Assembly: GCA_026075535.2 (NCBI GenBank) | Contig: AP026545.1 | Span: 3,410,001-3,474,000, forward strand | From: Tricholoma matsutake | Lineage: Eukaryota > Basidiomycota > Agaricomycetes > Agaricales > Tricholomataceae | Direction of reading: 5' to 3' | Length of the DNA stretch: 64,000 nt | Part shown: piece by piece, positions 35,592 to 47,050 of the stretch | How the letters are laid out: each line of letters opens with the position of its first letter | Numbering within the stretch: the stretch's first letter is position 1 | Made by a program: the position numbers and the translations under genes | The notes under the pieces: generated by a model | The model's input: the letters and a program-made list of their open reading frames with translations, nothing else | Database searches by the model: none | Told to the model about the DNA's origin: nothing

Positions 35592-37723
35592 TCAAACGGT
35601 TTTGAGCCCCGCGCTGGAAGGAACGGCCGACGGCGGGCCACCCTCAATCCCCATCTTCTTCCTCACAAACTCGAACGTCTTTAACATTTTCCTCCTTGCG
35701 CCGAGTGCCGCCACACCTTTCGCCTCCAAATGGGCCTCATCCATGATAACCATCTCCTGCCATGTGCTTCCCTCGAAATTGGGCGTATATTTATGCAGCC
35801 TCAGGCTCCTCAACCACGCAGGGACATCATTCAACAACGCCGGATCAACATCCTCCTCCGCCTTTGGGGTACCTCCGTCCATACGGGAGCCACTGCCCGT
35901 GCTCGATGCGCTCCTCAGTCCTGGAGATCTTCCACTCTGTGGTCCACGCCTGCCGTTCACCCCCGCAGATACAGGCTGCATTCCAAGCCAGCCAGGCTGT
36001 CCGAATCCACCGGCCGCTATCTGCGCCGCGAGCAACTGCGTTTCAGGCGAGATGCCCATCGCACTAAGCATATTCATCTGCATGGGATTCATCGGGCCCA
36101 TACCGGTGAGCCCAGGCATCATCCCCATTGCGGGACTTGGGAGGGGCATGTTGAATCCAGCTGGACCCAGTTGCATCCCAAGACCATTTAACCCACTGAG
36201 GTTCCCATTGTCCTCGTTCCCGCCGAACCTGTTGGAGGATGTGTTGGAGAGCGCCGGGCTACGTGACCCGGTCCAGCCCCCAGCTCCACCGAAACCATTG
36301 TTCCCGCCGACATTGCGCATACCGCCAGAAGGACCGCGCGCCTGTTGGTTTTGTTGTACATTATTCGCACCAGGCATAATTAAGTTTCCGCTGTCATCGT
36401 AAATGCCGTTAGCTTGACCGCCATCGTTCCCATTCGGCTTTGCGCGTCGGTGGATGGTTGGATCGCCCATACGCGGCACACCTGGACCAGCGGCCTTGGA
36501 CCATTCGTTCAACTTGCTCGCAGCGCTGTCAAGGTTCTGAGGAGGGCCTTTGTGAAACATTGGCATAAGGGGTGTGTTGACCATGCTTGCCCAGCTCTCG
36601 GCAGCAGGCGTCTGGGCATCTGCTCCTCCAGTGGCGCCAGGCCTAGGGGAGACCAGGTTGCCAGAAAACTCGGTGCTCTTGGGGCGCGAGGAGTTGATAA
36701 TGATCTCCTGGGCAGCTGCAGTCTGCTCCGACACCTGACTAAGCTGAGACCCAGCTGTCCAGGCAGGACGTCCGTCGAGGGTGCCAGTGGTAAGAACGGG
36801 AGCAGAGATGCGATGAGCAGCGTTGCTGGCCTTCAGCTTCGCCCTCTGCTGGGCCAGGGTAGCAGCAGCGTCACTACCGCTTGGGTTTGCAGCGGAATCG
36901 GGAGATAAGAAATTCGAGGAGTTGTCCAGAGCGAGAGACGCGCGATTCGCGCTGAAATTGCGGGTTGTGGGTGACGCTGGCAGACCAGGCTTGAGAGCCG
37001 GAGATTTCATGCTAGCAAGCTTAGCTTCCATTTGACTTTGCATGGAACCTGAAGGTCAAGTAAGTTAGACGTTTCACGGTAAGGCATAGTAGTAGTACTC
37101 GCCTCCCATAGCGGGACTCAGAAGAGCAGTCATCGGGTCGGACCTAGCCATCTGCTGTAAAACCGTGATGAAAAATCGGATTTGAACTTGGGTAGAATGT
37201 TGAAGAAGACTGTAAAGAGCGGCTGTGCGCTCTGCTTCTGACAGAACTTTGAACCCTATGAACGAAGAATAAGAAGGGAACGGTTGTCTAGACAAGATAT
37301 ACCTACATTGCTCGATGGCACTGAGTTCTTCTTTAAAATTAACGTCCAATGAGGCAGCAGCCATCTCCTCCTACAGTAGAACGTCAGAGTGACGTATGAC
37401 TCAGATGCGAGACTCGTACTAAGGTGGCTTCATAATTTTGAAGATTTTCGAACCATTGGTCAAGAGCTTCCGCTATAGCAGGTATTCAGTTCCGTACTTT
37501 CTGAAATCACGCGTAAAGTACCTTCTGGCGTCTGAAACATGCCTGCACTTCCGGTACCGAGGAGTTCGCTGGTAGGTCTGGTGTTCGGCCCTGGGCGAGG
37601 CGATGCTGGAGCAAGGGGAGTACCTCTAGCTGCAGGTCCCAATGATTGACGGGCACTAGTCTTTCCAGATTCATTAGGGACAGGAGATGGGCTGGGGCTT
37701 GTGGAAGGCGGACGAAGACTCAT
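35592..37723 (-). CDS. VTS1: SAM-domain RNA-binding protein of VTS1/Smaug type
   Basis: Five exons (minus): 37723-37522, 37472-37420, 37370-37307, 37255-37103, 37048-35592; 1,929 nt, 642 aa plus stop. The N-terminal region has a conserved helical domain ([60 protein letters not shown]) typical of fungal VTS1 proteins. The middle is Gly/Asn/Pro/Met-rich and probably disordered. The last about 80 residues hold the SAM domain ([56 protein letters not shown]). In yeast the SAM domain binds CNGG hairpin loops in mRNAs and recruits deadenylases. The intron between exons 4 and 5 starts with GC, not GT. The GC-rich coding sequence contrasts with neighbouring repeats. Confidence 0.93.
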
Positions 37724-38656
37724 TGCAAAGAACTTGGAAAAAGGATGATTTGGAAAAAAATTTGTCGGGGTTAGTTAGATTAGGATTAGGTCTGTCTCGA
37801 CAGGTCAATGAAAGGAAAGCAGGATGGAGAGATGACTTGGACAAGTCGTGAAATGTCCTTGACGTCGAGTCTGCGGACTATGCTAGAAACAAACAAGAGG
37901 CACAATGGACGAAAATCGTCTATATAGTGCTGCGTTTGGTCTAGACGAGACCAGCGGAGCCTGCCGGTCTAGCGAAGAGCGTATGCGACGCAAGAAACGA
38001 CGAGCGGGATGTAGGAGGAGGAGGGGGAAGGAGGAAAATCAGCTTCAACTTGAAAGCGTGGCAATGGGTTTCATCAATATTTGTAACACAAAAAAGGCCA
38101 TCAGAAACAAACATTGTCTGAATACTGCATGTTTCAAACCTCCGACGACTGACACCAATCTCCATTGTCTTTACGGTGTGCAGTTCAAACAGTAGGAGTA
38201 TCGGATCATCTGAAAAGAACCGTTTCACAAAGAGACGAGAGGCATTGCGAGCACCGCTGAAATTTTTAAGCCTGGCAATGAGTCCTGGACCCGAGTGTAT
38301 ATGTATACGTTATTGCATTCCCTGTCCTAAAATCCGCGGACGACTGCTAGCTGCTCAGGAAGAAATTTTATGCACACAAATTGGCCAAGTTGAGAGAAAT
38401 CTTAAGCGATTTTGCTTGCAGGCCTCAGACTCAATGTGATGTTTTTACCATTACAAGAATTGGGCTGTCAATCTCGTCAATCAATGTAACTTGGTTTCGC
38501 TAACGAAAAAGAATTATAGGAAATACATACAGAAGAGACTGAAAGACGCCGAGAAACATACAACTGTGTGATATATTGAGAGCACACATACAAGAGCAAC
38601 ATCTGAGGTTCAAGATTATATCAATCCAAATTTCTGGTGCCAAACCAGTCGGCAAT
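37724..38656. other. Intergenic: VTS1 5' flank and membrane-protein 3' flank
   Basis: About 0.9 kb, no gene. It includes the VTS1 promoter and possibly the last exon of the membrane-protein gene, whose 3' end was not fixed. Confidence 0.5.
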
Positions 38657-39801
38657 CTACTTATAACTACGTATGACACGACATCGTACATGCCTAATGA
38701 CCAGGACAGCAATCGTGGAGAGGATGAAAAGATAAGAAATCATCAGAATGCCCAACACAAGGCCCCAGATATGAGGGGACGATCGACGACAGGTTGAACT
38801 TGAGCGGTATTCGAGAATATTTGCACCAAACCACCACACGACTGACAAACCTGTCAGAAATCGTAACAGGCTGTGTCCATTAAACAATATCGATAGTCAA
38901 ATATTGGCGTTAGCGAGTATTTATTCCCAGGAAGAGAAATAAAACACAAACCGAGAGTAAAATCGGTCGTAGGGTGGCGGGTGTGGTTCTACAAAGGCAA
39001 ACATCGGGAGGTGGTCGCGGTATGCGATTGCTACATACCTGAAGTTGTGTGATTCTTCAGTTGAAGAATCAGGGTACATGGACCCGTCAAAGCCAAATTG
39101 GTTAGTAAACGCAAATCTTCAGAGTGTTGTTGATCCCTGAAAGTTACTTAGTGACCTTGTAACTCACGGATGTATAACGGACCAAGAAAACCTACAGCCT
39201 CAGACGATCATGGAGAAATCCCCAGTAGCTCAAACCACAAATCACACACATTCGTATCACCCACACTGATGCAAAGATACCGAGATAATCACAAGCCTCC
39301 CATTCCGTTAGAACAGGCTGAGTTGGGCTCTTTAAGACCGTTGCCGCCAGCCCCAGAATTATGGCGCTAGTGGCAATCTACATTCATCAGTCTTCAGGGT
39401 TCGTGACATAGGCATATGAAGCGATATATAACAGTGCAAACCTGTAGAAATCCCTCAGTAATGATCACGATACTACTCCGACCCCGCCCTGAAGGTATCA
39501 CCGTCGCGGACGAAGACCACGTCATTTTGCGTGAAGCAATTGTACTCCGGTGTACGTCGTTGCAATTTTTTAGCTCTTGAGGGGGATTCCAGGAGCGACC
39601 ATCAAATAGTGAATCAGAGCTGTCGGTGTATTCCGTTTCACATTCAGGTCTGTTGAAATCGATATCGAGTCGAACATCAGAACCAGCGAATGCCCGTGTA
39701 TGTGTTTGGGTCGATAGTGGAATTGCCGGGCTAGGGCTAGGTTGAGAGGCAAATGAGGTCTCGCGCTGAATCATTAGATTCGCATCACTATCAAAGGCCA
39801 T
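38657..39801 (-). CDS. Multipass membrane protein, possibly RING-family related; ends uncertain
   Basis: Exon 39801-39442 encodes a Ser/Thr-rich cytosolic-type N-terminus (MAFDSDANLMIQRETSFASQ, FNRPECETEYTDSSDSLFD, SSIVIITEGFLQ). Exon 39377-39196 (phase 0) gives the hydrophobic IATSAIILGLAATVLKSPTQ, then EWEACDYLGIFASVWVIRMC and GLSYWGF. Later sequence has FLTGLSVVWWFGANILEYRS, then TCRRSSPHIWGLVLGILM and ISYLFILSTIAVLVI. Several agaricomycete RING-finger membrane proteins, as I recall them, share CR-x-SSPHIWW plus flanking helices, but no RING cysteines are visible here. The 3' end (after about 38660) and one exon near 39050-39130 are unresolved, and the start may be upstream at 40113. Confidence 0.6.
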
Positions 39802-40002
39802 GGTAGCGGAAGGTGCGGCAGAGATGTGAAAATAAGTTGTTAAGGCTTATCATCTGAAGCGTGGATAACTCGAGGAGATGTTTATGCCGAAGGACATGAA
39901 GGGTAATCTTGCCTAAAGGCCCGGGCAACCAATGGAACAAATCCCGCAATAGCATGCAGATCTAGATCTCCTTGACGTGATATTCGTTTCTCATTAACGC
40001 AC

Positions 40003-40113
40003 CTGGAATGTCTGCGTGAATTTCGCCCCTGATGCAGATGGCGTCCGAATATTGGAGGGGGATTCAGAACCAAACGCTACCTCAGGGACTGGCTTGAGAC
40101 TGTCTTGTGACAT
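40003..40113 (-). CDS. Candidate alternative first exon of the membrane-protein gene
   Basis: ATG at 40113 opens 37 codons (MSQDSLKPVPEVAFGSESPS...) ending at a good GTGCGT donor in phase 0. Splicing to an acceptor after 39766 joins, in frame, to the R-E-T-S-F-A-S codons of the downstream exon with a 237-bp intron, long for this genome. It could instead be a separate short gene or a leader. Confidence 0.35.
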
Positions 40114-40653
40114 CTAGTGTGAAGAAAGTTTAATAAAGCAGACTGAATCAATAAGATATATTGCAATAGCAGCAGAACACAGACTGAACCACAACGACAC
40201 GGTCGAGCATACCAGTTGCACACATAATTGGAGGTAAACCAAGGACATCTTCAGCACAGTTCGAATAGACTATGCGAGAAGGATACTGAACTTGAAGACA
40301 CGCCGCCTGCACTAGTGCTTGGGCCCAGTCTCTTCAAGTTAAATAATATAGGGAAATGCGTCGCTGGATATACACAACGCGAAGCCATGCAAGGGATAAT
40401 CCGCTGGAAGAAGCAAGATTTCATGCAGATATTGGAATGCTCAGCCTATAGCCGACATGGCTCAGCACAGAAGTTTTCAAAGCACGTGGAATGATTCCGG
40501 CTTTTACCGCATCTTCGTTAGTAAACAGTTTCCTCGTTCGCCCGCGATTTTTCCACTTACTAGCGACGACAATCTGAATTCGCTGTGCCATTGAAAACGG
40601 CGGCAACGCTGCTCTAGTTCAGCTTCTCAACCTAAACAAGATCTCATAGCGCG
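40114..40653. other. Shared promoter region between divergent genes
   Basis: About 0.5 kb between the membrane-protein gene (minus) and FZO1 (plus). It presumably holds both promoters. A minus-strand frame starting at 40591 was not accepted as a gene. Confidence 0.5.
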
Positions 40654-43357
40654 ATGTCCCAATCCTACATCCCCGGTCGCACAATGACCAATGAGTCGTC
40701 ATCTAGCAACTCAGCGTTTGTTGGATTCAGCGGAGAGAAACAGTTGAAGGTAGAGGATGTGCAGGAAGCGTATATGGATCAGAAGGGCCGGTGATTACTT
40801 TTTCCTTACATTCGCCCGCCAGGTTGTTGCTTATGAGACCACCAGCCTTGTGACCGCCATTGACTCCACGAAGAGTATCTTGAGTGACATTCGCACCTTC
40901 AACAAGGAGGAATGGGTGGTCAGGTATCCTCAGCTCCATGAACAATCCTCGCAGGAACCTGAAGAGGCCGTGTCCGCGACTCAGCAGCGTCGAAAGGGCA
41001 TACGACGATCCCTTTCCTTCGCCGATGACCCTTCATCTCAGACCGAAGTTGTTCTTTCAGGTGACAGGCATGGTATCGCTCGCGCGATGACTCTCGCATC
41101 TATTGCAGATGCAGAAGATGAGCAACCCGGAACTTCAATCGACACAACCACTTCCCTCCACAAAGAAAACGAAAGTCGACGCCTAATACCCGTATCAGAC
41201 TTTCAAGTCCTGCGACTTGACCTCAAGCTAGGCTCGTCGAGTTCATCCAACTCGGCTGCGTCGCTCGTCTCTCAGCTCGAAAAATCGTCCATTGCGAATT
41301 TGCTTGACGAGCGCATAGGTTTATCTCTTAACCATATTGACAAGCTACGTCTTCGTGTTGAAGATACCTCCTCCAAAGTATTGGTAACAGGTGACTTGAA
41401 TGCCGGCAAATCTACTTTCGTCAACGCGTTACTGCGCCGCGAAGTCATGCCTGTGGACCAGCAGCCGTGTACGACCGCCTTCTGCGAGGTGCATGACGCA
41501 GCGGAGAACCAGGGTAAAGAAGAGGTTCACGTTCTCAAAGATGGTGTTACATATGACATCAACGACGATGCAACATTCACTCGAGGTACCATCGTCGATC
41601 TTGAAAACATTTTCGGACAAAACGAAGATACTCAGCAGATGATCAAGCTCTATCTTGCTGACACTCGTGCACCCTCTGAGTCTCTTCTTAACAATGGTGT
41701 TGTCGATATCTCACTTATCGACGCACCTGGTTTGAACCGCGACAGTCTAAAGACTACCGCTCTCTTCGCCCGGCAGGAGGAGATAGATGTGGTCGTTTTT
41801 GTTGTCTCGGCGGAGAACCATTTCACACTCTCTGCTAAAGAGTTCCTCTGGACCGCTAGTAACGAGAAGGCGTACCTCTTTATTGTTGTCAACAAGTATG
41901 ACCAAATCAAGAATAAGGAGAAATGCAGAAGGCTTGTCCTTGAGCAGATTAAGCAGCTCAGCCCACGTACCTATGAGGATGCGGAGGACCTCGTCCACTT
42001 CGTAGATTCAGCGGCCGCCCTCCAGCCCTTCACTGCCAACCCCGCCTTCGACGACCTGGAGTCCTCGCTGCGTTCCTTCGTCCTTGTCAAACGCTCCAAA
42101 TCTAAGCTACATCCTGTCTCGACATACCTCTCCAACTTGCTTTCCGATATCGAACTTCTCGCTGGCGCCAACGCTATTGTGGCAGACACCGAGCTTCATA
42201 ACGCTCAGGCTGATCTGGACCAGTCTCGTCCCATTCTCGAGAAGATGAAAAATGGGCGTGACGCACTGGACGATGGATTGTTATCCGTCGAGGATGAGGG
42301 CGCGATGCAGTCCACATCTAGGACTCGGTCGATCATATCTAATGCTCTGGAGCGCGTCGGACAAGGTAAACTTGGTGTCGATAATACACTTGTCCCAATG
42401 CCCACATATCCTGGTATCCTCGGAATATGGAATTATGCACGAGACGTCCGCAGAGTACTCCTCTTCAGTCTGGATGCTGCCGTCAAGCTGGCGGAAGACG
42501 AGGCGCGGGTCATCACATCGTCGGGTGTCGACAGGATCAAGATGCTTGGCGAAGAACATCTTCCGCAAGGTGTAGAGCGGAGCAGACGAGTCTTCATGCC
42601 TGAGGCGATGTTCAGCACAATGCGGAGGGGCACAAGAGGTGCTAAGACTCGACGTTCCTCGTCACATGGAAGCAGCGGTGCGATCGTTGCAGGAGGCTTG
42701 CATGGACTCGGAATTGGTCTCGCACAGCGTCCAGACCTGCTCGAGACAACGTTCTTCGACCTGTTTGACGTTCAGCACCAATTTTGGCTGCACTTCGGTG
42801 ATAAAGAGATGTCGGATGAGCGGGATGATACATCTTTGGTCCCAAGTGTGCTCAGTGTAGCGAGTGTGGGTGTGGGTGCGCTTACAATGGTAGGCGGTCA
42901 GGCGATTGGCGTGAGGGGCTTGGTAGAAGGTGTATTGCGTGTTACGGATCTACTTGGGAACGAAACGACTCGGAAATGGGCTGCTCCTGTGTTTGGCGCG
43001 TTCACTATCGGGCTGACGGCGTATCTTATCCTGGAGTTGCCGAGTTCGATTCCACGCACGGTCGGCAGACGGGTAAGGGCGTCGGTTGTACGGCGGGATG
43101 GAGATGTGGTCTGCGAGGGAGAGAGGTATGTGGATGTACATGCTGGGAGGATCAGCCGCGAGACGAGGAAGGTGCTGAGGCTCGCGTCTTGGGATCTGAA
43201 GGAGAAATTCAGGGGGGCAATGGAAGAGAGGAGCAAGGAGGTTAAGGCTGCTGAGGAAGTGGTGAAACGGGCGGGGAGGGCAAAGGAATGGTTTGGATAT
43301 GTGGGGAAGAGGACCGAGCAGGTCAAAGTCGCTGCTGCGCTTGGTAGGGAAGTTTGA
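40654..43357 (+). CDS. FZO1: Mitofusin: dynamin-family GTPase for outer-membrane mitochondrial fusion
   Basis: Two exons, 40654-40749 and 40823-43357 (73-bp intron, phase 0), coding for 876 aa, close to yeast Fzo1 (855 aa). The start MSQSYIPGRTMTNESS is the first ATG and its exon joins in frame to VVAYETTSLVTAIDSTKSIL. GTPase motifs: G1 GDLNAGKSTFVNALL (about residue 221), G2-region PCTTAFCEV, G3 DAPGLN (about 331), G4 NKYDQ (about 389). The C-terminal third has two hydrophobic segments (VLSVASVGVGALTMVGGQAI and WAAPVFGAFTIGLTAYLIL, about residues 706-770), the fungal bitopic hairpin in the outer membrane, followed by a basic/acidic coiled coil (KEKFRGAMEERSKEVKAAEE). It tethers and fuses mitochondria by GTP hydrolysis. 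CpG-rich and intact. Confidence 0.96.
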
Positions 43358-43786
43358 GAATGACGGTGAAGATATTCTTCAAACGGCGCCATACGACTTG
43401 GAAAAAATTCGATCGTACGATTCGTTCTACCTTTTGCTTTGTTCTCTATGCTTACACCTATATCCTCACCCATTTCATAATTGCACTTCCACTTGCCAAG
43501 GTCAATTTTATGCGATTCTTTCCGTTTCTTCACACATACGCGCATTTTCTATGACTACTTACACTCTTCTATTTTTATATTTCGACGCGACCCTCATTCC
43601 TCTTAAGTCAAAGTTGATTTAATGACTAGAAAATGTAACTAATGGCTGTAAAGAAACCGTGATTTACGCATGCAGCTCCTTGTCAGGAATTCTAATATGG
43701 GGCTTCGGCAATATCTATTTCAGGTCACTCGTACAACATTCGCGCTGAATGCAACTGTCATGCCCGACAACTCTCTAGAAAGAGAC
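43358..43786. other. Intergenic between FZO1 and tRNA-Gln
   Basis: FZO1 3' flank; no gene. Confidence 0.6.
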
Positions 43787-43793
43787 AAAAAAA
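43787..43793 (-). terminator. RNA polymerase III terminator
   Basis: Seven consecutive T on the minus strand, 15 nt past the tRNA 3' end, the standard Pol III stop signal. Confidence 0.75.
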
Positions 43794-43808
43794 GTATTTC
43801 TTACGATA

Positions 43809-43896
43809 GGCACTACCAGGGTTCGAACCTGGGTTACGGGAATTCTCAACAGTCAATAATCAAAATCCCGTGTGCTAGCCACTACACTATAGCGCC
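43809..43896 (-). tRNA. tRNA-Gln (anticodon TTG) with short intron
   Basis: On the minus strand the acceptor arms GGCGCTA and TAGTGCC pair over 7 bp (one G-U). The D arm is GTGTAGTGGCTAGCAC, the anticodon stem CGGGA/TCCCG, and the T arm CCAGG-TTCGAAC-CCTGG. The anticodon loop carries TT-TTG-A, then an intron of about 17 nt directly after position 37, the canonical place for nuclear tRNA introns. Anticodon TTG reads CAA (Gln). Internal A box (TAGTGTAGTGG) and B box (GGTTCGAACCC) are intact. Confidence 0.93.
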
Positions 43897-44058
43897 GTAA
43901 CGGTTCGTGTCGTCATGTGGTAGTACGTCAGGGATGTCACTCCTATCGCCACGAATAGGATTTCTATAAGTCTTCAAGCGATCCGGGTTGTTGTTGACGA
44001 CGGTGTATGGCAGTGCATGATAGCACATATGTAAGTGATCGCTTTCCAAGTTACAACC

Positions 44059-45702
44059 ATGTCTACTGAATCTCCCTTTCAAATTGCCATCTCAGACTAT
44101 CAACTAGCCCTCCTTCACCAGAAGCTCACTCTCACCAACCTTCCCAATGAACTCGAAGACGCAGGCTGGTCCTATGGTTCACCCCTTGCCGACATCCAAC
44201 GCCTCGTCAACCGGTGGAAAGACGGCTATGACTGGCGCAAGTATGAGGCCCAATTGAACAGCGAGCTCCCACAATACACTCGAGATATTGATGTGGATGG
44301 GTTTGGGACGCTCAATATTCATTATGTCCATAAAAGGAGCGACGAGAAGAACGCCATTCCGTTGTTGTTCGTTCATGGATGTACGTCTGCCCTTTTTGTT
44401 CATCTCGCGTTCCAACCATGTCATTTGGATATGCAGGGCCAGGAAGCTTCATTGAAATCCGAAAAATTCTTCCGCTCTTGGTGGAAGCCTCTCCAGACTA
44501 CCCTAGTTTCCATGTCGTTGCGCTCAGTCTACCTGGCTTTGGGTTCTCTGCTGCACCAACGAAGAAGGGTTTTGGCTCCCCTCAATACGCAGAGGTATAT
44601 AACATCGAGTCTTTTGTATGGCATTCTTTAAGTTCTCTAAATATCTTCGGTGTAGGTTGGGAACAAGTTGATGCTGGCCCTCGGGTACGAGGAATATGGT
44701 GTGTGCTCTGGCTCCATTACGAGTGATTCGTTTAGAATCTTGATCATATTTATATTACAGTAACGCAAGGAGGTGACTGGGGCTCCCTCGTTCGTCTTTG
44801 CAATTGGCATCAATGATTAAGCCAGATAGACTGACTGACTGACTAATCCTAGATAACCCGTAGGATTGCCAGTATCTATGGCACTAAGCACAGTAAAGCA
44901 TGGCACACCAATATGCCGTAGTAAGCATTTCATCCCCCCAATTTACTTACTTGCATATAAACAATTTGTTCTCTTGCAGTGCCCGCCCGCCCTCCCTTTC
45001 CCGCCCTTTGCTTCTTTTCTCGCACTTACTCTCCTACATCCCCTTTCTGTCCTACAGTGATCGTGACAAAGCTGGCCTCGCCCGTACACAATGGTTCGTC
45101 AACTTAGGCAGTGCGTATACTGCTCTACAGTCCACACAACCGCAAACTCTTGGGTACGCACTGGCCGATTCGCCAGTAGGTCTACTCGCATGGATATACG
45201 AGAAACTCGTTCAATGGACAGACGAGTACAAATGGGACGACGACGAAGGTACGCCTGACTACTCTTCTGCATTACACCAACTTGAGTTGAAACTTCTGCT
45301 CTTCCAGTTCTTACTTGGGTGTCAATATACTATTTCTCCCGTGCTGGACCTGCCGCCTCCTTGCGGATATACTACGAAGCCACAAAGGACTGGACAGCTC
45401 AGGACAGCATCTCCATCCCACAGGGACACTCGTATTTCCCCAAGGAAATATTTGTCCTCCCACGAAAGTATGTAGTCACTTTTCGTTCACTTCTCCACTC
45501 CCCTTTGGTCGATGAATCTAACGTTTACTTATCCCGTAGCTGGTACAAAGCTCCCAACCTCGTATTTGAGTCCGATCACGAACATGGGGGCCATTTTGCT
45601 GCGCATGAGAAGCCGGAGGAACTTGTTGGGGATTTGAGGAAGATGTTCGGCAAGGGTGGGCCGGCGTTTGGGGTTGTGAAACGACAAACGGGTTATGCTT
45701 GA
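44059..45702 (+). CDS. Epoxide hydrolase, microsomal type (EHN domain plus alpha/beta hydrolase)
   Basis: Exons at the 5' half: 44059-44380, 44437-44594, 44656-44698, 44761-44789, 44853 onward; later introns lie near 44922, 45250 and 45470. The N-terminal EHN domain has ISDYQLALLHQKLTLTNLP and YGSPLADIQRLVNRWKDGYD, WRKYEAQLNSELPQY. The alpha/beta-hydrolase core has LLFVHGWPGSFIEIRKILPL (oxyanion H-G-W-P), SLPGFGFSAAP, and the nucleophile Asp in TQGGDWGS (about residue 180). It continues ITRRIASIYGTKHSKAWHTN, GYALADSPVGLLAWIYEK, and the catalytic His in HEHGGHFAAHEKPEEL near the end. It converts epoxides to diols, probably for detoxification or fungal metabolite turnover. The segment after the exon-6 acceptor (PPSLSRPLLLFSHLLSYIPF) is the lid region. 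Intact by sequence. Confidence 0.92.
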
Positions 45703-46264
45703 CCCTAGCGCTCATGGCTATATCGGGAACCACATTTTCAGTCCAGACTCCGTAGGATTGTTATTGTGTGTCGCATGCCAGACCATGACCTCCCTGTTCC
45801 TCACTCACCATAATTATATGTCTGATTACTGAATGTACGAGTAGATGTTGAATTTAGAATCTCCAAAGCGGCATTTTGATTATGGCGGTAATGTCTGCTT
45901 GAGCTGTCCGATATAATATCAGACCATGGGAAATAGATCGCAACATGTTTGGATAATGGGGAATAGTGTGCGATGCACTTATCATGCATTTGAAGGTCAT
46001 TCGGATAGCGATATAATGTCCAATATTGATTTTTGAAGTTTAAGGATTTTCGAAGTTGTTCGAGGAAATATTGGACTTGTTTGAAGGCCGTGCAATATTA
46101 TCCAAATATAGCTGTAGGAACTCATCGACAATGTTCAAAGTGCATATGCTGAGCTGTACGAAATGTTCGAAATTAATCGAATGTGCAAAAATCGATGTTT
46201 CGGTACTTGAACTGCACTTGGGACCTATCAGCCTCAGTAAAAAAGCAAGTCAAGTAAAAGTACT
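45703..46264. other. Intergenic
   Basis: 3' flank of the epoxide hydrolase. From about 45830 composition shifts to A/T-rich repeat-like DNA. No gene. Confidence 0.55.
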
Positions 46265-46345
46265 GTAAAAGTCCGGCTGATGTCATCAAATGTGGGAACC
46301 ACAGGGACCTGACAGGGACCCGACTAGAATAGCCGGATTTTTTAC
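46265..46345. repeat. Small foldback element
   Basis: Inverted arms gtaaaagtccggct (46265-46278) and agccggattttttac (46331-46345) pair with one mismatch/bulge around a 52-bp centre. A/T-rich direct repeats of tagtcatg follow (about 46400-46470). Possibly a miniature inverted-repeat element of about 80-90 bp; no clear duplication. Confidence 0.45.
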
Positions 46346-46513
46346 AATCCTTGACTATGCCTGACTACAAAGTCAACCAGTTGTTAGTTCCTTAATCAAA
46401 ATGGCATAGTCATGTAAATGTCGTGTAAGTCAGGTAATAGTCATGTAATAGTCATGCGACAGTCATGTCCAATTTATATGTCGAATGATATCCTATTGAA
46501 TGTAAGTATAATT

Positions 46514-46533
46514 CCCACTACTTTAGTAGTGGG
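46514..46533. repeat. Hairpin, possible 5' terminal structure of the Helitron
   Basis: cccactac-ttta-gtagtggg is a perfect 8-bp stem with a 4-nt loop. A related hairpin (cactac-aaaa-gtagtg followed by ggctttgccgcc) lies at 58239-58254, on the far side of the Helitron coding region. The shared sequence gtagtggg(t/c)ttt suggests related terminal or insertion-site sequences. Confidence 0.4.
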
Positions 46534-46579
46534 TTTTAGAGGACGATGGATGCGCAAGATCCATGTTCGCCCGATGCTC

Positions 46580-47045
46580 AATCACGTCATTGGAGTAATC
46601 GATCGATTTCTCAGCATTTTTTGTATTGACTTAAGATCACTTGATTCGTTTTCGTAACTTGCCATGTTTCGGCATTTCGGTTTTTTTTCAACTTGTCTGA
46701 CGCGATACAAGGATACCTTTGTACTCATGTAAGTTGCCATGTATTGGCTCTACATTGTTCAGCGTATCAGTCACGGACCACACTTTCAGCATTTTGTCCG
46801 TGTTTCGGCAATTTTTTTTTTTTTTTTTCAGTGTCTAAGTATCCGAAGGACTCTCGCTTTCACGATTTTCTGGCCGCCACGTCATTGACTCTCACTAGGT
46901 TCATTGATCGATCGATTTCTCAGCATATTTCTATTGGCTCAAGATCAATTGCTTTGTTTGTAACACAAGTCGCCGTGTTTCGGCATCATTTTTTTTCAGC
47001 GTCTAAGTATCCGAAGGACTCTCGCTTTCACGATTTTCTCCCTCA
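46580..47045 (+). repeat. Degenerate tandem units of about 170 bp ending in an acceptor-like pyrimidine tract
   Basis: Units share atcgatcgatttctcagcat (46590s and 46905), a gtttcggca plus long T-run and CAG (46670s, 46803-46829, 46977-46998), and gtctaagtatccgaagga followed by ctctcgctttcacgatttt (46833-46874 and 47001-47040). The last two copies encode the same SKYPKDSRFHDFL. The layout (T-run, CAG, then exon-like block) looks like duplicated intron-exon pairs in front of the next reading frame. Confidence 0.7.
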
Positions 47046-47050
47046 TCCCT

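Noticed and set aside
35602..36402. Long plus-strand frame (266 codons) opposite VTS1
   Set aside because: Antisense shadow of the GC-rich, stop-poor VTS1 exon; the minus strand has the SAM domain and consistent exon structure.
40421..40606. Minus-strand frame starting MAQRIQIVVA with a strong GTAAGT, head-to-head with FZO1
   Set aside because: Splicing gives a 40-residue peptide with no known family, and the acceptor is only about 5 nt after the branch-like site; not enough to call a gene.
42898..43545. Minus-strand 215-codon frame opposite the FZO1 C-terminus
   Set aside because: Antisense shadow of FZO1 coding sequence; low-complexity Ser/Thr/Pro translation.
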